Position numbers and translations under genes: made by a program. 64,000 nucleotides of DNA from Blepharisma stoltei (taxonomy: Eukaryota > Ciliophora > Heterotrichea > Heterotrichida > Blepharismidae). The stretch spans positions 868,001 through 932,000 of the forward strand of contig CAJZBQ010000011.1 of NCBI GenBank assembly GCA_914767885.1, written 5' to 3'. Positions 22,501 through 33,451 of this stretch are shown one piece after another (the stretch's first letter is position 1; each line of letters begins with the position of its first letter). The notes below the pieces were generated by a model that had not been told where the DNA came from, ran no database searches, and worked only from the letters and a program-made list of their open reading frames with translations.

Positions 22501-25500
22501 AACTCGTAGAAGACCTATTCGCTGACAAGCATATCCAAGTTTTAGTGTCAACTGCAACTTTGGCTTGGGGTGTTAACTTGCCAGCACATACAGTTATTAT
22601 TAAAGGCACCCAAGTTTACAGTCCTGAAAAAGGTACATGGGTCGAAATTTCTCCTCAAGACATGCTGCAGATGATAGGACGAGCTGGAAGAATGGACTAT
22701 GACACCACTGGAGAAGGCATCGTTATCACTTCCCACAACCGTCTTCAATATTATCTTTCTCTTTTAAATCAGCAGCTTCCTATAGAATCTCAAATGATGT
22801 CTCAGCTTTCTGACCATTTAAATGCTGAAATAGTCCTTGGCACTATTAGTACTATGCAAGACGCTATTAATTGGTTTGAGCATACTTATCTTTATACAAG
22901 GCTTATGAAATCTCCTAGTCTGTATGGGTATGATATTCAAAACTACACAGAAATTAATGGATATGTGGTTGATATTCTGCATTCAGCAGCCACTTTATTA
23001 AATAAGCATAATTTAATACGATATGATAAGCGGACAGGAGTTTTTCAAGCTACAGCACTTGGGCAGGTGGCGTCTCATTATTATATAAAGCCTGAGTCTG
23101 TGTCAATTTATAATGAAAACTTGAAATCTCATATGGGGCCGATTGATTTGTTGAGGATCTTTGCGTTGTCTTATGAGTTTAAATATCTGCCGGTCAGAGA
23201 AGAAGAAAAACAAGAAGTAGCCAAGTTGATGGAAAAAGTGCCGTATCCTGTAAAAGGAGCTATGGATGAGCCTGCTTCTAAAATGAATATACTTATTTTT
23301 ATAGTTAAATTGACTTGTTTAAATAATAATTCCTTATTTTCTATAGAAATGTACGCTGTTTATTAGTAAAAATGCTTTTAATATTTTTAGCTTGCATATT
23401 CTATTGCAAGCATATATATCAAAGCTAAAACTTGAAGGGTTTACGCTAATGAGTGACATGGTTTTCATTAGCCAAAGCGCTGGAAGAATTATGAGAGCTT
23501 TATTTGAAATTGTTGTCAGGAGAGGTTGGGCTCAGCTTACTTATATTACCTTGAACTTTTGCAAAATGATTAATCATAGGATGTGAAGCGTCATGAACCC
23601 ACTAAGGCAGTTTAATAGGCTTAGTGAAGATATTTTAAGAAAACTAGAAAAAAAAGAAGGTTTAATGTGGGAGCATTTTTATGACTTAACAGCTAGCCAA
23701 ATTGGAGAACTTCTAAAAATGCCTGGGAAAGGCAACCAAGTCCATAGCCTCGTCCATATGTTACCAAAACTTAAATTAGAGCCATATATTCAGCCTATAA
23801 CTAGGTCCTGCCTTAGAATAGAGCTTATAATCACAAAAGATTTCCAATGGGAAAAAGAAATCCATGGAACTTCTCAACTGTTTTGGATTTTTGTAGAAGA
23901 TGTAGACAGTGAAATAATCCTGCATTATGAACAATTTATGATGAAAAAGAAACATTCAGACTCTCAGCATGTTGTAGTTTTTACTGTTCCATTATTTGAG
24001 CCGCTGCCTCCTAATTATTATATAAAAGTGATATCTGACAAATGATTACAGTCAGAAGTGACGATCCCTGTAGCTTTCAGGCATTTGATTTTACCTGAAA
24101 AGTTTTCGCCCTGTACAGAGCTTGTGTCTATGCCACCTGTACCGATTTTTGCCTTAAAATGGCCAGAGGTAGAAAAAGAATATGAGATTGAGTTTTTGAA
24201 TAGCATACAGAGCCAGGTTTTTGAGGCAATTTATCAGACTAATGAATCTGTATTTTTTGGGTCTTCAGATAATTCAGGAGTTTTGGTCGCTGAATTAGCT
24301 ATTTTTAAAGCTTTATCAGAAGGCGTTAAAAAAATTATTTACACATCCCAATTTTCCGAAATCGTCCAATTAGCCCAATCATCAATGAAAAAGTTCGAAA
24401 ATCTTGGTGAGTCTGTCGGAATTCTAGCAGGAGTGATGCAAAAAGATTTAGCAATTTTAGCAAAAAATAGAATAATTTTTGCTGCAGCAGAGCATCTAGA
24501 CACGTTATCTCGTAGGTGGAGACAAAGAAAAGCTTTCCATGATGTGGGGCTTTTAATTGTAGATCAAGTCCAATTAGTAGGAGAAACTGGGAGCGTTTTA
24601 GAAGTCTGCATATCAAATTAAATTAAAAGGCTTTAGGTCTTCCAGATTGATGCCTCCTCACTCTTTCGATTGCAGAACCCTTGCCTGTCAGAGGTATATC
24701 ATCATTTGCCTGAGCCAGTCTTTTCCCAGGATTAAGGGCTTGCACTACATCCCTGAGTTTCGACGGGCTACGGAGAGCCTCTGTGCTGAACATCTTGTGG
24801 GTGCTTAGGAGGTAAAGGTTAGCCCGATACCTCCTCTCAGTCACCTTGAGGAAGGATAACTCTAGAAAAAAGAGCCACAGCCCTCTGAAACCTAGAGGGA
24901 AAGACTCGCGACCCCAAAGCCATCCGAATAATCAATAACTAGACTGGAATGGCCACATGCTGACTCCCAAGATCATCCACCCCATATAGTCGCTATACAG
25001 CAAACTTAGGGCTATAATCGAAGGGTTTGGCTATAAACCGATTTTAGTGCCCAAAGTAGTGCATCGTACAAAGACATATTTTGTCGCCACACCACCATAT
25101 TAATTATCCTGTATATCAAGGATGAGATATGCAGCTTCGCAGCTCGAAATAAACTTAAGAATCGTTGCGATTGGGTGCTCAATTGCCAATGCAAAAGATA
25201 TCGCTGAATGACTAGGAATCAGTTATAAAAATATTTTCAATTTTCACACAAAAACAAGGCCAAATCCACTGAATTTGGTGCTACAGAGTTTTGACCATGG
25301 CCATCGCCAATCAAGAATTTTAGCTATGTCGAAGCCTGTATATGCTGCTATAAAAAGCTATGGCTCAGACGAATCAATCATTATTTTCACCCCAGACAGA
25401 AAAGTTGGCAGATTAATGGCTTTAGATTTGATTACCTATACAATAGGTGACGAAAATCCTTACAAATTCCTATCCTCAAAAGAAAATATTCTTTTTTATA

Positions 25501-27130
25501 AAATTTAAAATAGTTTCAGTTCCTAATAGACTAATTATTAATACTTTTTAAAAGGGATATTAAAGAAATTGAAAAAATCCAGTCAAAAATATTAAGCCAA
25601 TGCTTAATGCATGGAATTGGTTTAATATATGAAGGAATGAAAGAATTCGATAGAAAACTTGTAGAAAGTCTGTATAAGCAGAAAACCATCAAAGTTTTAG
25701 TGATTTCTTCAAGCCTCTGCTGGGAGATAGGAGAAGTCTGCAAATTATCAATAATTATGGACGCGTGCCGATATGATGGAAAAGAGCATAGATATGTAGA
25801 CTATACCATCCCAGAAATTTTACAGATGATAAATCGAGCTAACACTGCCAATGCAACCAGTGTAATCTTGTGCCAAACTCCTAGAAAAGAATTTTTAAAG
25901 AAATTCATATCAGAGCCATTTCCAGTTGAGTCTCATTTAGACCAATACTTATCAGACCACTACAATGCAGAAATCGTAGCTAAAACCATCACAAGTAAAC
26001 AAGACGCAGTTGATTGGATAACTTGGACATTTTTATACCGTAGACTTACCAAAAACCCAAATTATTATAATTTAGAAGGTGTTTCAGGAGCCCATATCAA
26101 TGACCACCTATCAGAACTTGTCGAAAACTCTATGGAAGAGCTAAAAAATTTCAACTGTGTCGAAATAATAGAAGAAAACGAGCTTAGTCCTCTTAATCTT
26201 GGGATTATTGCTTCCCATTACTACATAAAATGCTCCACTATTGACATTTATTCCTCTTCCCTAACCCCAAACACCAAAATCAGAGGAATTCTTGAAATCC
26301 TTGTGTCTGCATTAGAATTAGAGCTGCTTCCAGTGCGGCAAGGCGAAGAAAAATACCTCCGGGAAATAAACTCCCTTATATCAGAACCTCTTGAAAAAGA
26401 TTACTTAAACGAGCCCCACACAAAAGCTCTGCTTTTATTATTTTCTCATTTTTCTCGGTTTAATATTACACAAGATCTCATAGCGGACCAAGTTTATGTG
26501 GTGAAAAAAGCTATCCCATTGATTCATTCTATAGTAGATATTGCAGGAAGCAATGGGTGGCTTCTTCCTTCTATTTACGCAATGATGGTCTGCCAAATGA
26601 TTACACAAGCTTTATGGGATAAAGACAGTCCTTTGCTTCAGCTGCCTCATTTTGATGCAGAAACTGTGGACAGATGCAGGAATTTTGAAGTAGAAGATAT
26701 AGCTGATTTCACGAATATGGAAGATGACCAGAGGAATCAATTGGGATTTACGCAGAAACAGCTTGAAGAAATTGCTGGGGTTTGTAATGATTTTCCTGAT
26801 ATTGATATTAGTTATGAAGCGCCTGGGGATGTTATGACTGGAGAAGAAGTTGAGGTGGAAATTCAGCTGGAAAGGTCGAAAGGAGGGGAAAGTGTGTATG
26901 CGCCATATTTCCCTGGGGAAAGAGAAGAGTATTGGTGGGTGGTAATTGGTGAGCCCAAGGCGAACAGACTTTTTGCAATTAAAAAAGTGAAGATTCAAGG
27001 AAATGTGAATGTGAAAATGAATTTTGTAGCCCCAGAACCAGGAAATCATGATGTGATGATATATTTGCTATGTGATTCTTATATTGGAGATGATCAGAAC
27101 GAAAAAATGCATTTAACAGTTTATGCTTAA
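19576..27130 (+). CDS. BRR2: Spliceosomal DEIH-box/Ski2-like helicase Brr2 (SNRNP200), six IESs
   Basis: 2026 codons after removing six IESs. Brr2 unwinds U4/U6 during spliceosome activation in the U5 snRNP. The N-terminus ([30 protein letters not shown]) and plug-like acidic region ([17 protein letters not shown]) align with Brr2. Cassette 1 is intact: Walker [45 protein letters not shown]; it is followed by winged helix, ratchet, Sec63 HLH and Fn3 ([19 protein letters not shown]). Cassette 2 is present but its Walker A reads [10 protein letters not shown] and its DExH box VDQVQL, so it should not bind or hydrolyse ATP normally. It ends with a second Sec63 unit ([20 protein letters not shown]). 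Trp by [30 protein letters not shown]. Start chosen at 19576 by N-terminal homology; an in-frame ATG lies 12 codons upstream. Confidence 0.96.
20018..20126. mobile_element. IES 1 in BRR2 (109 bp)
   Basis: TA 20016-20017 / 20125-20126. Excision joins ELIIGNKL to [17 protein letters not shown] in frame. Confidence 0.82.
20435..20731. mobile_element. IES 2 in BRR2 (297 bp), worn family A MITE
   Basis: Excision joins LAIEDL to [14 protein letters not shown], the expected Brr2 order. The body shares words such as TCACTTATATATCAAAAT with family A. The right end is CTCTCGGAGGGGAATTA, a degenerate address; the left end is also degenerate. Confidence 0.85.
20979..21369 (+). mobile_element. IES 3 in BRR2, intact family A MITE (391 bp)
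   Basis: TA 20977-20978 / 21368-21369. Outer address copy at about 20990, direct inner copy at about 21046, AT-rich body, and a perfect address hairpin at 21311-21360. Excision gives [15 protein letters not shown] in frame. Same size as 4404-4794. Confidence 0.93.
23292..23403. mobile_element. IES 4 in BRR2 (112 bp)
   Basis: Removal (TA 23290-23291 / 23402-23403) joins SKMNI to [19 protein letters not shown]. The product is one residue shorter than the usual NVLLQAF; other TA pairs are possible, so the exact ends are less certain than for the other BRR2 IESs. Confidence 0.75.
24613..25115. mobile_element. IES 5 in BRR2 (503 bp), GC-richer, SINE-like
   Basis: Excision joins LEVCIS to [19 protein letters not shown] in frame. 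Flanks repeat TG(C/T)ATATCAA, longer than TA alone. The interior is markedly richer in G+C (for example CTGAGTTTCGACGGGCTACGG) than any coding or IES sequence nearby, resembling the insert in ART C in character but without clear alignment by eye. Confidence 0.8.
25501..25562. mobile_element. IES 6 in BRR2 (62 bp)
   Basis: TA 25499-25500 / 25561-25562. Excision joins SKENILFY to [20 protein letters not shown]. Contains TAA/TAG stops that would end Brr2 before the second RecA pair. Confidence 0.87.
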
Positions 27131-28015
27131 TTTAGAATTTGCTTTTTATAATGTTTCTAATATAGGAGAACTTTCTCTACATAATTTGCAACAAGTAATA
27201 ATAGCTTCACACATAAGTCAAAGTCTTTGTCTTAATTATCATATAAAAACTCTTTAAGCTTAGCAAGCTTAATAGTTAAAATGGTCCTATATAATTTCTT
27301 ATAGCTTTAATCAAAATAGTCTTCGAATGAGGTCTTAAATATCTCCACAAAGTTTTGAATGAATAAAAAAATTAAATTTTATAAGTCTTTGTAACGATTA
27401 ATTAATTATTTTAATGCTTTAACTCCCCTTTTAATATCGAACAAAACCTAATTATTTTATAAATGTTTTTTCTTACTTCTCCTCTTAGTTAGTAGGCAAA
27501 AAAGCCCTGTCTATATCAAGAAGAATTAATTTTTTAAAAAAATTATATTAAAATTTAATTTAATGATTTTGCACCTACCAAGGGGGGAGTTAGGCACTAT
27601 TTAATAGTGAACAAAGTTTTCTTTCAACCTCTAAAACTTTTAAATTGATGTTAACCGCAATTGCAATGGCTTATTAAATATCTCATAACACTTTTAAAAG
27701 TATATATATATATATTTTTAAAACTTTGATATTAATTATATATAAATGTTCAAAAAAAATCATTGAAAATTTTATAAGAGATATCCTAAATGGCTTACTA
27801 TTAAACGAAGAGAGTATATTAAATGAAAATAAATCAAAAGCGCGGCCAACTTAATCATAAGTTTCATCTATAATAAGAATCGGCAATCGGAGCAATTTGC
27901 TAAATTTTTATAATTTCATCTTCTTTATTTTTGCAATATATCTTCAATAGTTATTGTTGCAGAATCTCAAAAAAAATAATCATCTGTATACATATTTACT
28001 TGCATTATTAAAAGG
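27131..28015. other. Intergenic gap between BRR2 and the SSX2IP-like gene
   Basis: AT-rich with no gene seen apart from the TA-flanked MITE at 27422-27592. A (TA)n tract lies near 27702-27716. Confidence 0.5.
27422..27592. mobile_element. Intergenic MITE, family D-like (171 bp)
   Basis: TA flanks at 27420-27421 and 27591-27592, ends ACTCCCCTTTTAATATCGAAC and AAGGGGGGAGT. The end word resembles the family D address (ATTTAATAACGAAC) of the element at 48742-49206. The internal copies are worn. Confidence 0.65.
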
Positions 28016-29020
28016 ATGGAAGATCCTCTTTCCAACTACCTATTTGATAGTGACAAAGCCCTCAAAGACCTTGCCAAAGCCAAACTCGAACAAGGAATCA
28101 TGTACATCAAGAGCTCTCTTTCTGCCTACGGATTTCCTGAAATAGGCGATCTTTTCAATTCAGACCCAGATGAAGTCAAAAAAACCATTGAATGCTTATA
28201 CGCCATTCTGGAGCAAAGACAAAGAGATATGCAATATCGATCTCAAATGCAAGAAAGGATGGCTAAGCTAAAAAATGACAAAGAAATGTATATGTCAAAA
28301 CTTGATCTCTTGAATGAGGACAGTTTTTCTGCTAACTCTGAGGCTGGGAAGCTTCAAAATAAGCTAAGCATAGAAATGCAGAAGTGAAAAAAGGAAAAAG
28401 AAAAACTAATCACTGAGAGAGATGAAGCTAGAAAAGACATTGCGAAGCTCCAAGGACGAGAAGGGCATCTATTTCATGAAATTAAGAAAAAAGACTCAGA
28501 GATTCAGAGGCTCAAGGAGCAGCTGCGAAAAGTTTTGGGAGAAAAAGACTTGATATATCAAAATCATGTAGATATGACAGAAAACTTACATAGCGAAGGG
28601 CCGAAGATGTTTGGGCAGACTGGGGAAGGGGAATTTACATTTTTAGTAACTAGAGGATATACTTAGTTAGACTGGATTTGTTGTTAATTATAGCCTTAAT
28701 ATAAATCGATTATTCATATTAGGTAAATATATGAAGAAAATCAAGCTTCATTATTAAACGAAAACCAAGAGCTTAGATCAGCTTTTGAAAGCTTGCAAAG
28801 GGAACTTCATAATATCATAAAAGAAAAAAAAGAATATTTAACTAATCCAGATGAGGCTTTGGAGCAACTAGAATTGATTGGCATCCAAAAAGAAATCTTC
28901 CAAATGCCTTTTCAGTCAGTAAGTGAAGATGTTGTCAAAACTTTTGAAGAAAATATAAAGAGGTTTAGGTTCTTTATTGATGAGATTTGCAGAATCCCAG
29001 GATTATTGAAAAACGAATAA
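28016..29020 (+). CDS. SSX2IP/ADIP (Msd1)-like centrosomal protein, one IES
   Basis: 310 codons after removal of IES 28660-28731. The N-terminus IKSSLSAYGFPEIGDLFNSD...IECLYAILEQRQRDMQYRSQMQERM matches the conserved ADIP domain (helix, YGFP loop, ECLYALL-type helix, RQRD), followed by coiled coil. Family members act at centriolar satellites, spindle poles or basal bodies and in microtubule anchoring. The Trp after EMQK is TGA. Start at the first ATG of the open frame. It lies in a region with several centrosomal/coiled-coil genes (45-63 kb). Confidence 0.75.
28660..28731. mobile_element. 72-bp IES in SSX2IP-like gene
   Basis: TA 28658-28659 / 28730-28731. Excision joins TFLVTRGY to EENQASLLNENQELRSAF in frame. 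Confidence 0.83.
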
Positions 29021-29342
29021 TGATAAATAGATTATAATTTCTAATGCCATGAGAGATTTTAAATTTAAATACACTGATGCTACTTTTATTCTGGTTTATA
29101 TTTTAATATTTTAGCAAACTCTTAATTAGGCAATATTAATTTTAATTCTGAAATTTAATAAATCAAAAGGAAAGCTCTAATACAACATAAAGTGATTATA
29201 TCTTTATGGTTTAAAAGAAATACTTATTTTCGTTTTATAATATTATAAGTTTAGGACTTAATGCTCTTCATATATTTCTCCATATGGAAACCAGCCATGT
29301 TTATAATCAATATTATCTTTTTCCTCTTTATAAACTTCTCTT

Positions 29343-31858
29343 CTATAAACAAAATATACCAAATATACCAATTGACCAAGAATAGCCCACTATGGAGAGC
29401 CATTCTTGGTCTGCCAGAAAAAATTTTGACAAAAGATCCTAATCTGCCATTATCACTGAGTTTTGGTGTTTCCAAATTTTTTGGGCAAGCCAAATGCAAT
29501 AAAAAAATTGTTCTTTTGCGATGATGCATTTGGCTTGTCAAAAAATTGGCAACATCAAAACTCAGTGGTAATGGCAGAAAAGATCCTAATCTGCCATTAC
29601 CACTGAGTTTTGGTGTTTCCAAATTTTTTTGACAAGCCAAATGCATCATCGCAAAAGAACAATTTTTTTTATTGCATTTGGCTTGCCCAAAAAATTTGGA
29701 AACACCAAAACTCAGTGGTAATGGCAGATTAGGATCTTTTTGTCAAAATTTTTTCTGGCAGACCAAGAATGGCTCCATAGTGGGCTATTCTTGGTCAATT
29801 AATATATCTATCCCAATATTTTTCCTCGTAATTTTCATTTTCTAGTGAGCACTCTTTTCATTTTGCTTCAATTTTCGCGTTTTTAAAAATAAAAGGCTCC
29901 TCAGATATCATCTTATATGCTTTTCCTTGTCTCTTTGCATTAATTATGTTTTCTTTTATTTCTTCCTCATTTCTCATTCTCAATATTTCAGTCATTCTCA
30001 TTTCACTAAAAGAAGTCCCATAATGATATTGCCCTTTATCAAAAATTTTAGCATCGAAGATTCCTTCTTTATTTACGATGGCATTTAATATTAGAAGTTT
30101 TGTTTCCATTTTTGTTGCTCGAATTTCTATTTTATTTTTCCATATTAATGAATTTTCGCTATTTATTTTTTGGTTGCCTTGATATATATAGGTTTCGTCA
30201 TAGCGCTGGTAAATGTCCCAATTGCTGTATTCTTTTGTAATAGTTGCAGGAAAAACTGTGCCAGCTACTAAATCTGGCTCAAATTCAGGTTTAGTTGCTC
30301 AGCCAACTGGAAGTGTTAAGATGTCATTGAGTACCAGTTTTGAAGACAATTTTCTGTGAGTTGAGAGGTTTATTAGAGCTCCTATTGCTGGAATACTCTC
30401 AGATTTTATCATAGAAATTGGGATTTTTTTAAAATACTGTTTTATCATATTTTTTATTGCAGGCATTTTTGTCATACCTCCAGATAAAATGATTTCATTG
30501 ATATCAGAGCATTTATTCAGCATAGGCTCTATTGTTTCTTTTAAGAAATTTAGTTCTTTTGAAGTAAGAATAGCAAACTCTTCTCGTGAAATTTTGTGCT
30601 GAAATTCAAAGATTTTTCCTGATTTTTCTTCAAAATAGTCTTTGATTGTGGCAATTTTTCTTCTTGATAATTTTAATTTCGCTTTTTCAGCAAGAATTTT
30701 AAGCTTTCATCTTGCTGATAAGTCATCTGCAATATTTCCTTCTGATTTTTCTTGCAAAACCTTTCAAAATGAATCTTGTATTGCATAATCAAAATCCATA
30801 CCTCCAAAACTTGAGCTTCCTTGTGTGAATTCTACGTTGTAGACTCCATGTGAGACTGAAATTATTGACAAGTCCATTGTACCATGGCCAATATTGATAA
30901 CTAAAACTTTTCTATTTTCATTTACGGTTTCTTTTAGTTTATCATCGTAGCCAAGAATGCAGGCAGATGGTGCATTTACCAGCGATGCTTTTAGTCCTGC
31001 TAACTCTGCTGCATTTTTAATAGCGATTCTTTGTGAGCTATTAAAAAATGAGGGCACAGAGATCCCAGAATAAAGGATCGGCTCTTTTACGATTTCTTCA
31101 GCTTTTGCTTTGAGATTTTTGATGATTCAACTTACTCCCCCCTTTTAAATTGGAACAAAACTTAAGTGAAATTTTCCATCTTTTGGCCTACTATAGCCAT
31201 CTTTAAGTTGAAACAAAATATGTTTTCAATTGCAAAAATTTTTTTTTTTTTTATAAAATTAGTTTTGACAAAATTTAAAACATTCAATTAATAATATTTT
31301 TGAATAATTTCAAGCTGAGTCGATTAATTTATAATTTGGGTTCAATTTTATATTTGAAAAAAAATTAATATAAATTCTTTTAAAAATCAATTAAACTCGT
31401 TTAGATTAGAGCAGGAATTTGTGTTTCAATTTAAAGGGGATAGTTAGAACTTGTGCTGATTTATAATGAACATTGTGCATAAAAAAGCAAGCTTCGCTGA
31501 TATTAAAAGATTCCTTTGGCAGTTCAACTATTTCGTATGGAACCCTTTGAATATGTCTTTGGAGTGCTTTGTGGCCTAAAGAATTTCCTATCACCCTCGA
31601 AATGTCATATATGAAATTTTTATAGTTAAATATAGTATTTGTGGGATCTATTCCTATTTGCTTATATCCATCAGTGCCAATTAGAGCATTTGTGCTGATA
31701 GAATAATTTGGATCAATGATTTCAAGCTTTCCTTCATCAGTTTCTGATAAAATTGCCATCCTTGATTTAGTTGTGCCTAGATCGATTCCAATTGCTTTAA
31801 AACTAAAAAAGGATTTAATATTTTTAGAAATCATTATTATAATAGAAATAATTAACAT
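29343..31858 (-). CDS. Divergent Hsp70-family protein, two insertions
   Basis: The actin-like ATPase domain is recognisable: FKAIGIDLGTTKSRMAIL (phosphate 1), VLVINIGHGTMDLSI (phosphate 2, usually DLGGGTFD), and NEIILSGGMTKMPAIK (adenosine). A short substrate-domain-like part follows (LTLPVGWATKPEFEPDLVAGTVFP). Trp by TGA at DSFWKVL, ARWKLKI and VGWATK. IES 31135-31446 is certain. The 3' end is less so: if the palindrome 29368-29801 is removed the protein ends RYIIFGIFCL at TAG 29343; if retained it ends 22 codons into the palindrome. Start at 31858 or at the ATG nine codons later. The hydrophobic N-terminus may be a membrane or targeting segment. Confidence 0.8.
29368..29801. mobile_element. 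Large nested palindrome (about 434 bp)
   Basis: From TACCAATTGACCAAG (29366) to CTTGGTCAATTA (29801) the sequence is a near-perfect inverted repeat with arms of about 210 bp. The word GATCCTAATCTGCCATTA occurs twice forward (about 29437 and 29581) and once inverted (about 29735), so the arms are themselves built of palindromic units (each CTGAGTTTTGGTG ... CACCAAAACTCAG). The outermost unit (CCAAGAATAGCCCAC ... CCATTCTTGG) is a further small hairpin. It probably is an IES at the very end of the Hsp70-like gene. Confidence 0.8.
31135..31446. mobile_element. IES, family B MITE, in Hsp70-like gene (312 bp)
   Basis: TA 31133-31134 / 31445-31446. Left end CTCCCCCCTTTTAAATTGGAAC, inner direct copy at about 31201 (CTTTAAGTTGAAACAAAA), right end CAATTTAAAGGGGA. 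Excision joins YKSAQVL to SWIIKNLKAKAEE (W=TGA). Confidence 0.9.
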
Positions 31859-31929
31859 TCACATCTAAAAGAATTTACTAATTATTAATATAAATAAATC
31901 AGTGAAATTAAGATTGATTTGAAGCTTAC

Positions 31930-32988
31930 TTAAAACTCATAAGTTTGAGTGAAATAGTTGTTGGTATATAGAGGTGAGTAGTTATAAATCAAATAAGGCT
32001 CCAATTCTTGTTCACTCACAAATGTATTGTTATTCCTTCTAGCTTCCGAAACAAAGAAATTTGAGAAATAAGTCGAAACCATCACTGAGAAAGGATCATG
32101 AGGTTGTGGAGATGTAGGCTCCCACTCATAAATGTTCTTCTCTGGGTGGAATTGAGTTCCATAAATAGGGTAGTTTTTAGCTTCAATCATAGCAATAAAA
32201 GGATTTCCTGATTTATCGTGCATTGTACTGAGGACATTGTAAAAGCTAGTGAGATTGTTCTGATAGGTGTAAATTGATGTAGGAATTCCATGGATGTGGG
32301 ATAATAGTGAGGTTTCTTTCTTGCTCATTGTTTCTCTTATGATATCTCCATAATGTTTTCCAAGAGCTTCAAAAATATAACTGTCCTTCGCAAGCTTGGT
32401 GAAATTATTTGATCTTATATAAGCAGGCTCGCCATTGAAATTCCCAAGTGTTGCATACTCAATGTTCTCACACACTTGGATTGTTTCAAATCCCATGCAA
32501 GTTCCCCATAATGGATAATAAATTCCATTGTCATTAGCCTGCTTTACCTTGTTATAAAGATAGCAGGCTTTTGCTGCAAAATCAGCTCCAAGAGTAGGGA
32601 CTGGATAAGTGCTGTTATCAAACATATAAATAGTGCCACCAGGGAACAGAATTCCGTTTAGTCTTGGGAATAAAAAGTCAAGTTCTGCAAAGCTGCTGTC
32701 AGATCTGATAGGGACAACTCTTGCACCTCCCATTTCGACGTATTTTATGTATGAGGCTGCTAGATAGGTGGTAGCTGTGGTGTTCCAGGTGTTGTATGGG
32801 AATATTGGGACTGAGAGAATCCCAATGACTGGTCTGAAATCTCCTTGCGGAGGACGAGGGGTTTTAGGGCGACGGGATATTTCTTCATCAATTTTCTCAT
32901 GGTGCCCGTCATCTTCTGGGAATGGACGGAAGTTATTTCTGCCAAGGGCAAGGACTAGAAGTCCAAGAATGATAACATTTTTTACCAT
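31930..32988 (-). CDS. GGH: Gamma-glutamyl hydrolase (peptidase C26), copy 1
   Basis: 352 codons, no IES. The signal peptide is MVKNVIILGLLVLALG, then a charged/proline linker and the class I glutamine-amidotransferase-like fold: RPVIGILSVP, KYVEMGGARVVPI, NGILFPGG, catalytic Cys in YYPLWGTCMGFETIQ, His in TQFHPEKNIYEW. The family removes gamma-linked polyglutamate from folates in lysosomes or outside the cell. Tandem with copy 2 upstream. Confidence 0.93.
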   Translation of the reverse strand: MVKNVIILGLLVLALGRNNFRPFPEDDGHHEKIDEEISRRPKTPRPPQGDFRPVIGILSVPIFPYNTWNTTATTYLAASYIKYVEMGGARVVPIRSDSSFAELDFLFPRLNGILFPGGTIYMFDNSTYPVPTLGADFAAKACYLYNKVKQANDNGIYYPLWGTCMGFETIQVCENIEYATLGNFNGEPAYIRSNNFTKLAKDSYIFEALGKHYGDIIRETMSKKETSLLSHIHGIPTSIYTYQNNLTSFYNVLSTMHDKSGNPFIAMIEAKNYPIYGTQFHPEKNIYEWEPTSPQPHDPFSVMVSTYFSNFFVSEARRNNNTFVSEQELEPYLIYNYSPLYTNNYFTQTYEF

Positions 32989-33451
32989 GTTTATAAAGAT
33001 GAATCATCAAGAATTTATTCACCAATAATATCTAAATTTTAAGCTTGTAAGCTTGCTGCTAAAAGCAAATAAAATTCAAGGTGATTTATAAATTATGTAT
33101 GAATAGTCGTATAGGCATAAAGAAATCGTGGAAATTCTAATTTTATTGGAGAATAAATAGGGTTTTTATATAAAGGTTTATAATAAAATTAGAGAATTTA
33201 ATAAATAAAGCGAGGAAAATAAATATATGGCTATTTACTGTTCGAGTCAGTTTTATTTTAATGAAGCTTTTCTGACAAAAGCTTAACGCCCTAAATGATA
33301 ATGTAAAACCTTGAAGAAACCCTCATATATAATAATGATTTTGTTTCAATATTATAAAATAACCTAGTGTATGTGCAAATGCTGATAAATTAAGAAAAAA
33401 TAAATTTTTGAATAATGGTTCTACTCATTTAATATGAATAAATGGCTCTTA

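Noticed and set aside
24623-24844. Minus-strand 73-codon open frame in the BRR2 IES
   Set aside because: Lies wholly in the GC-rich IES, where higher GC gives fewer chance stops; no recognisable family.
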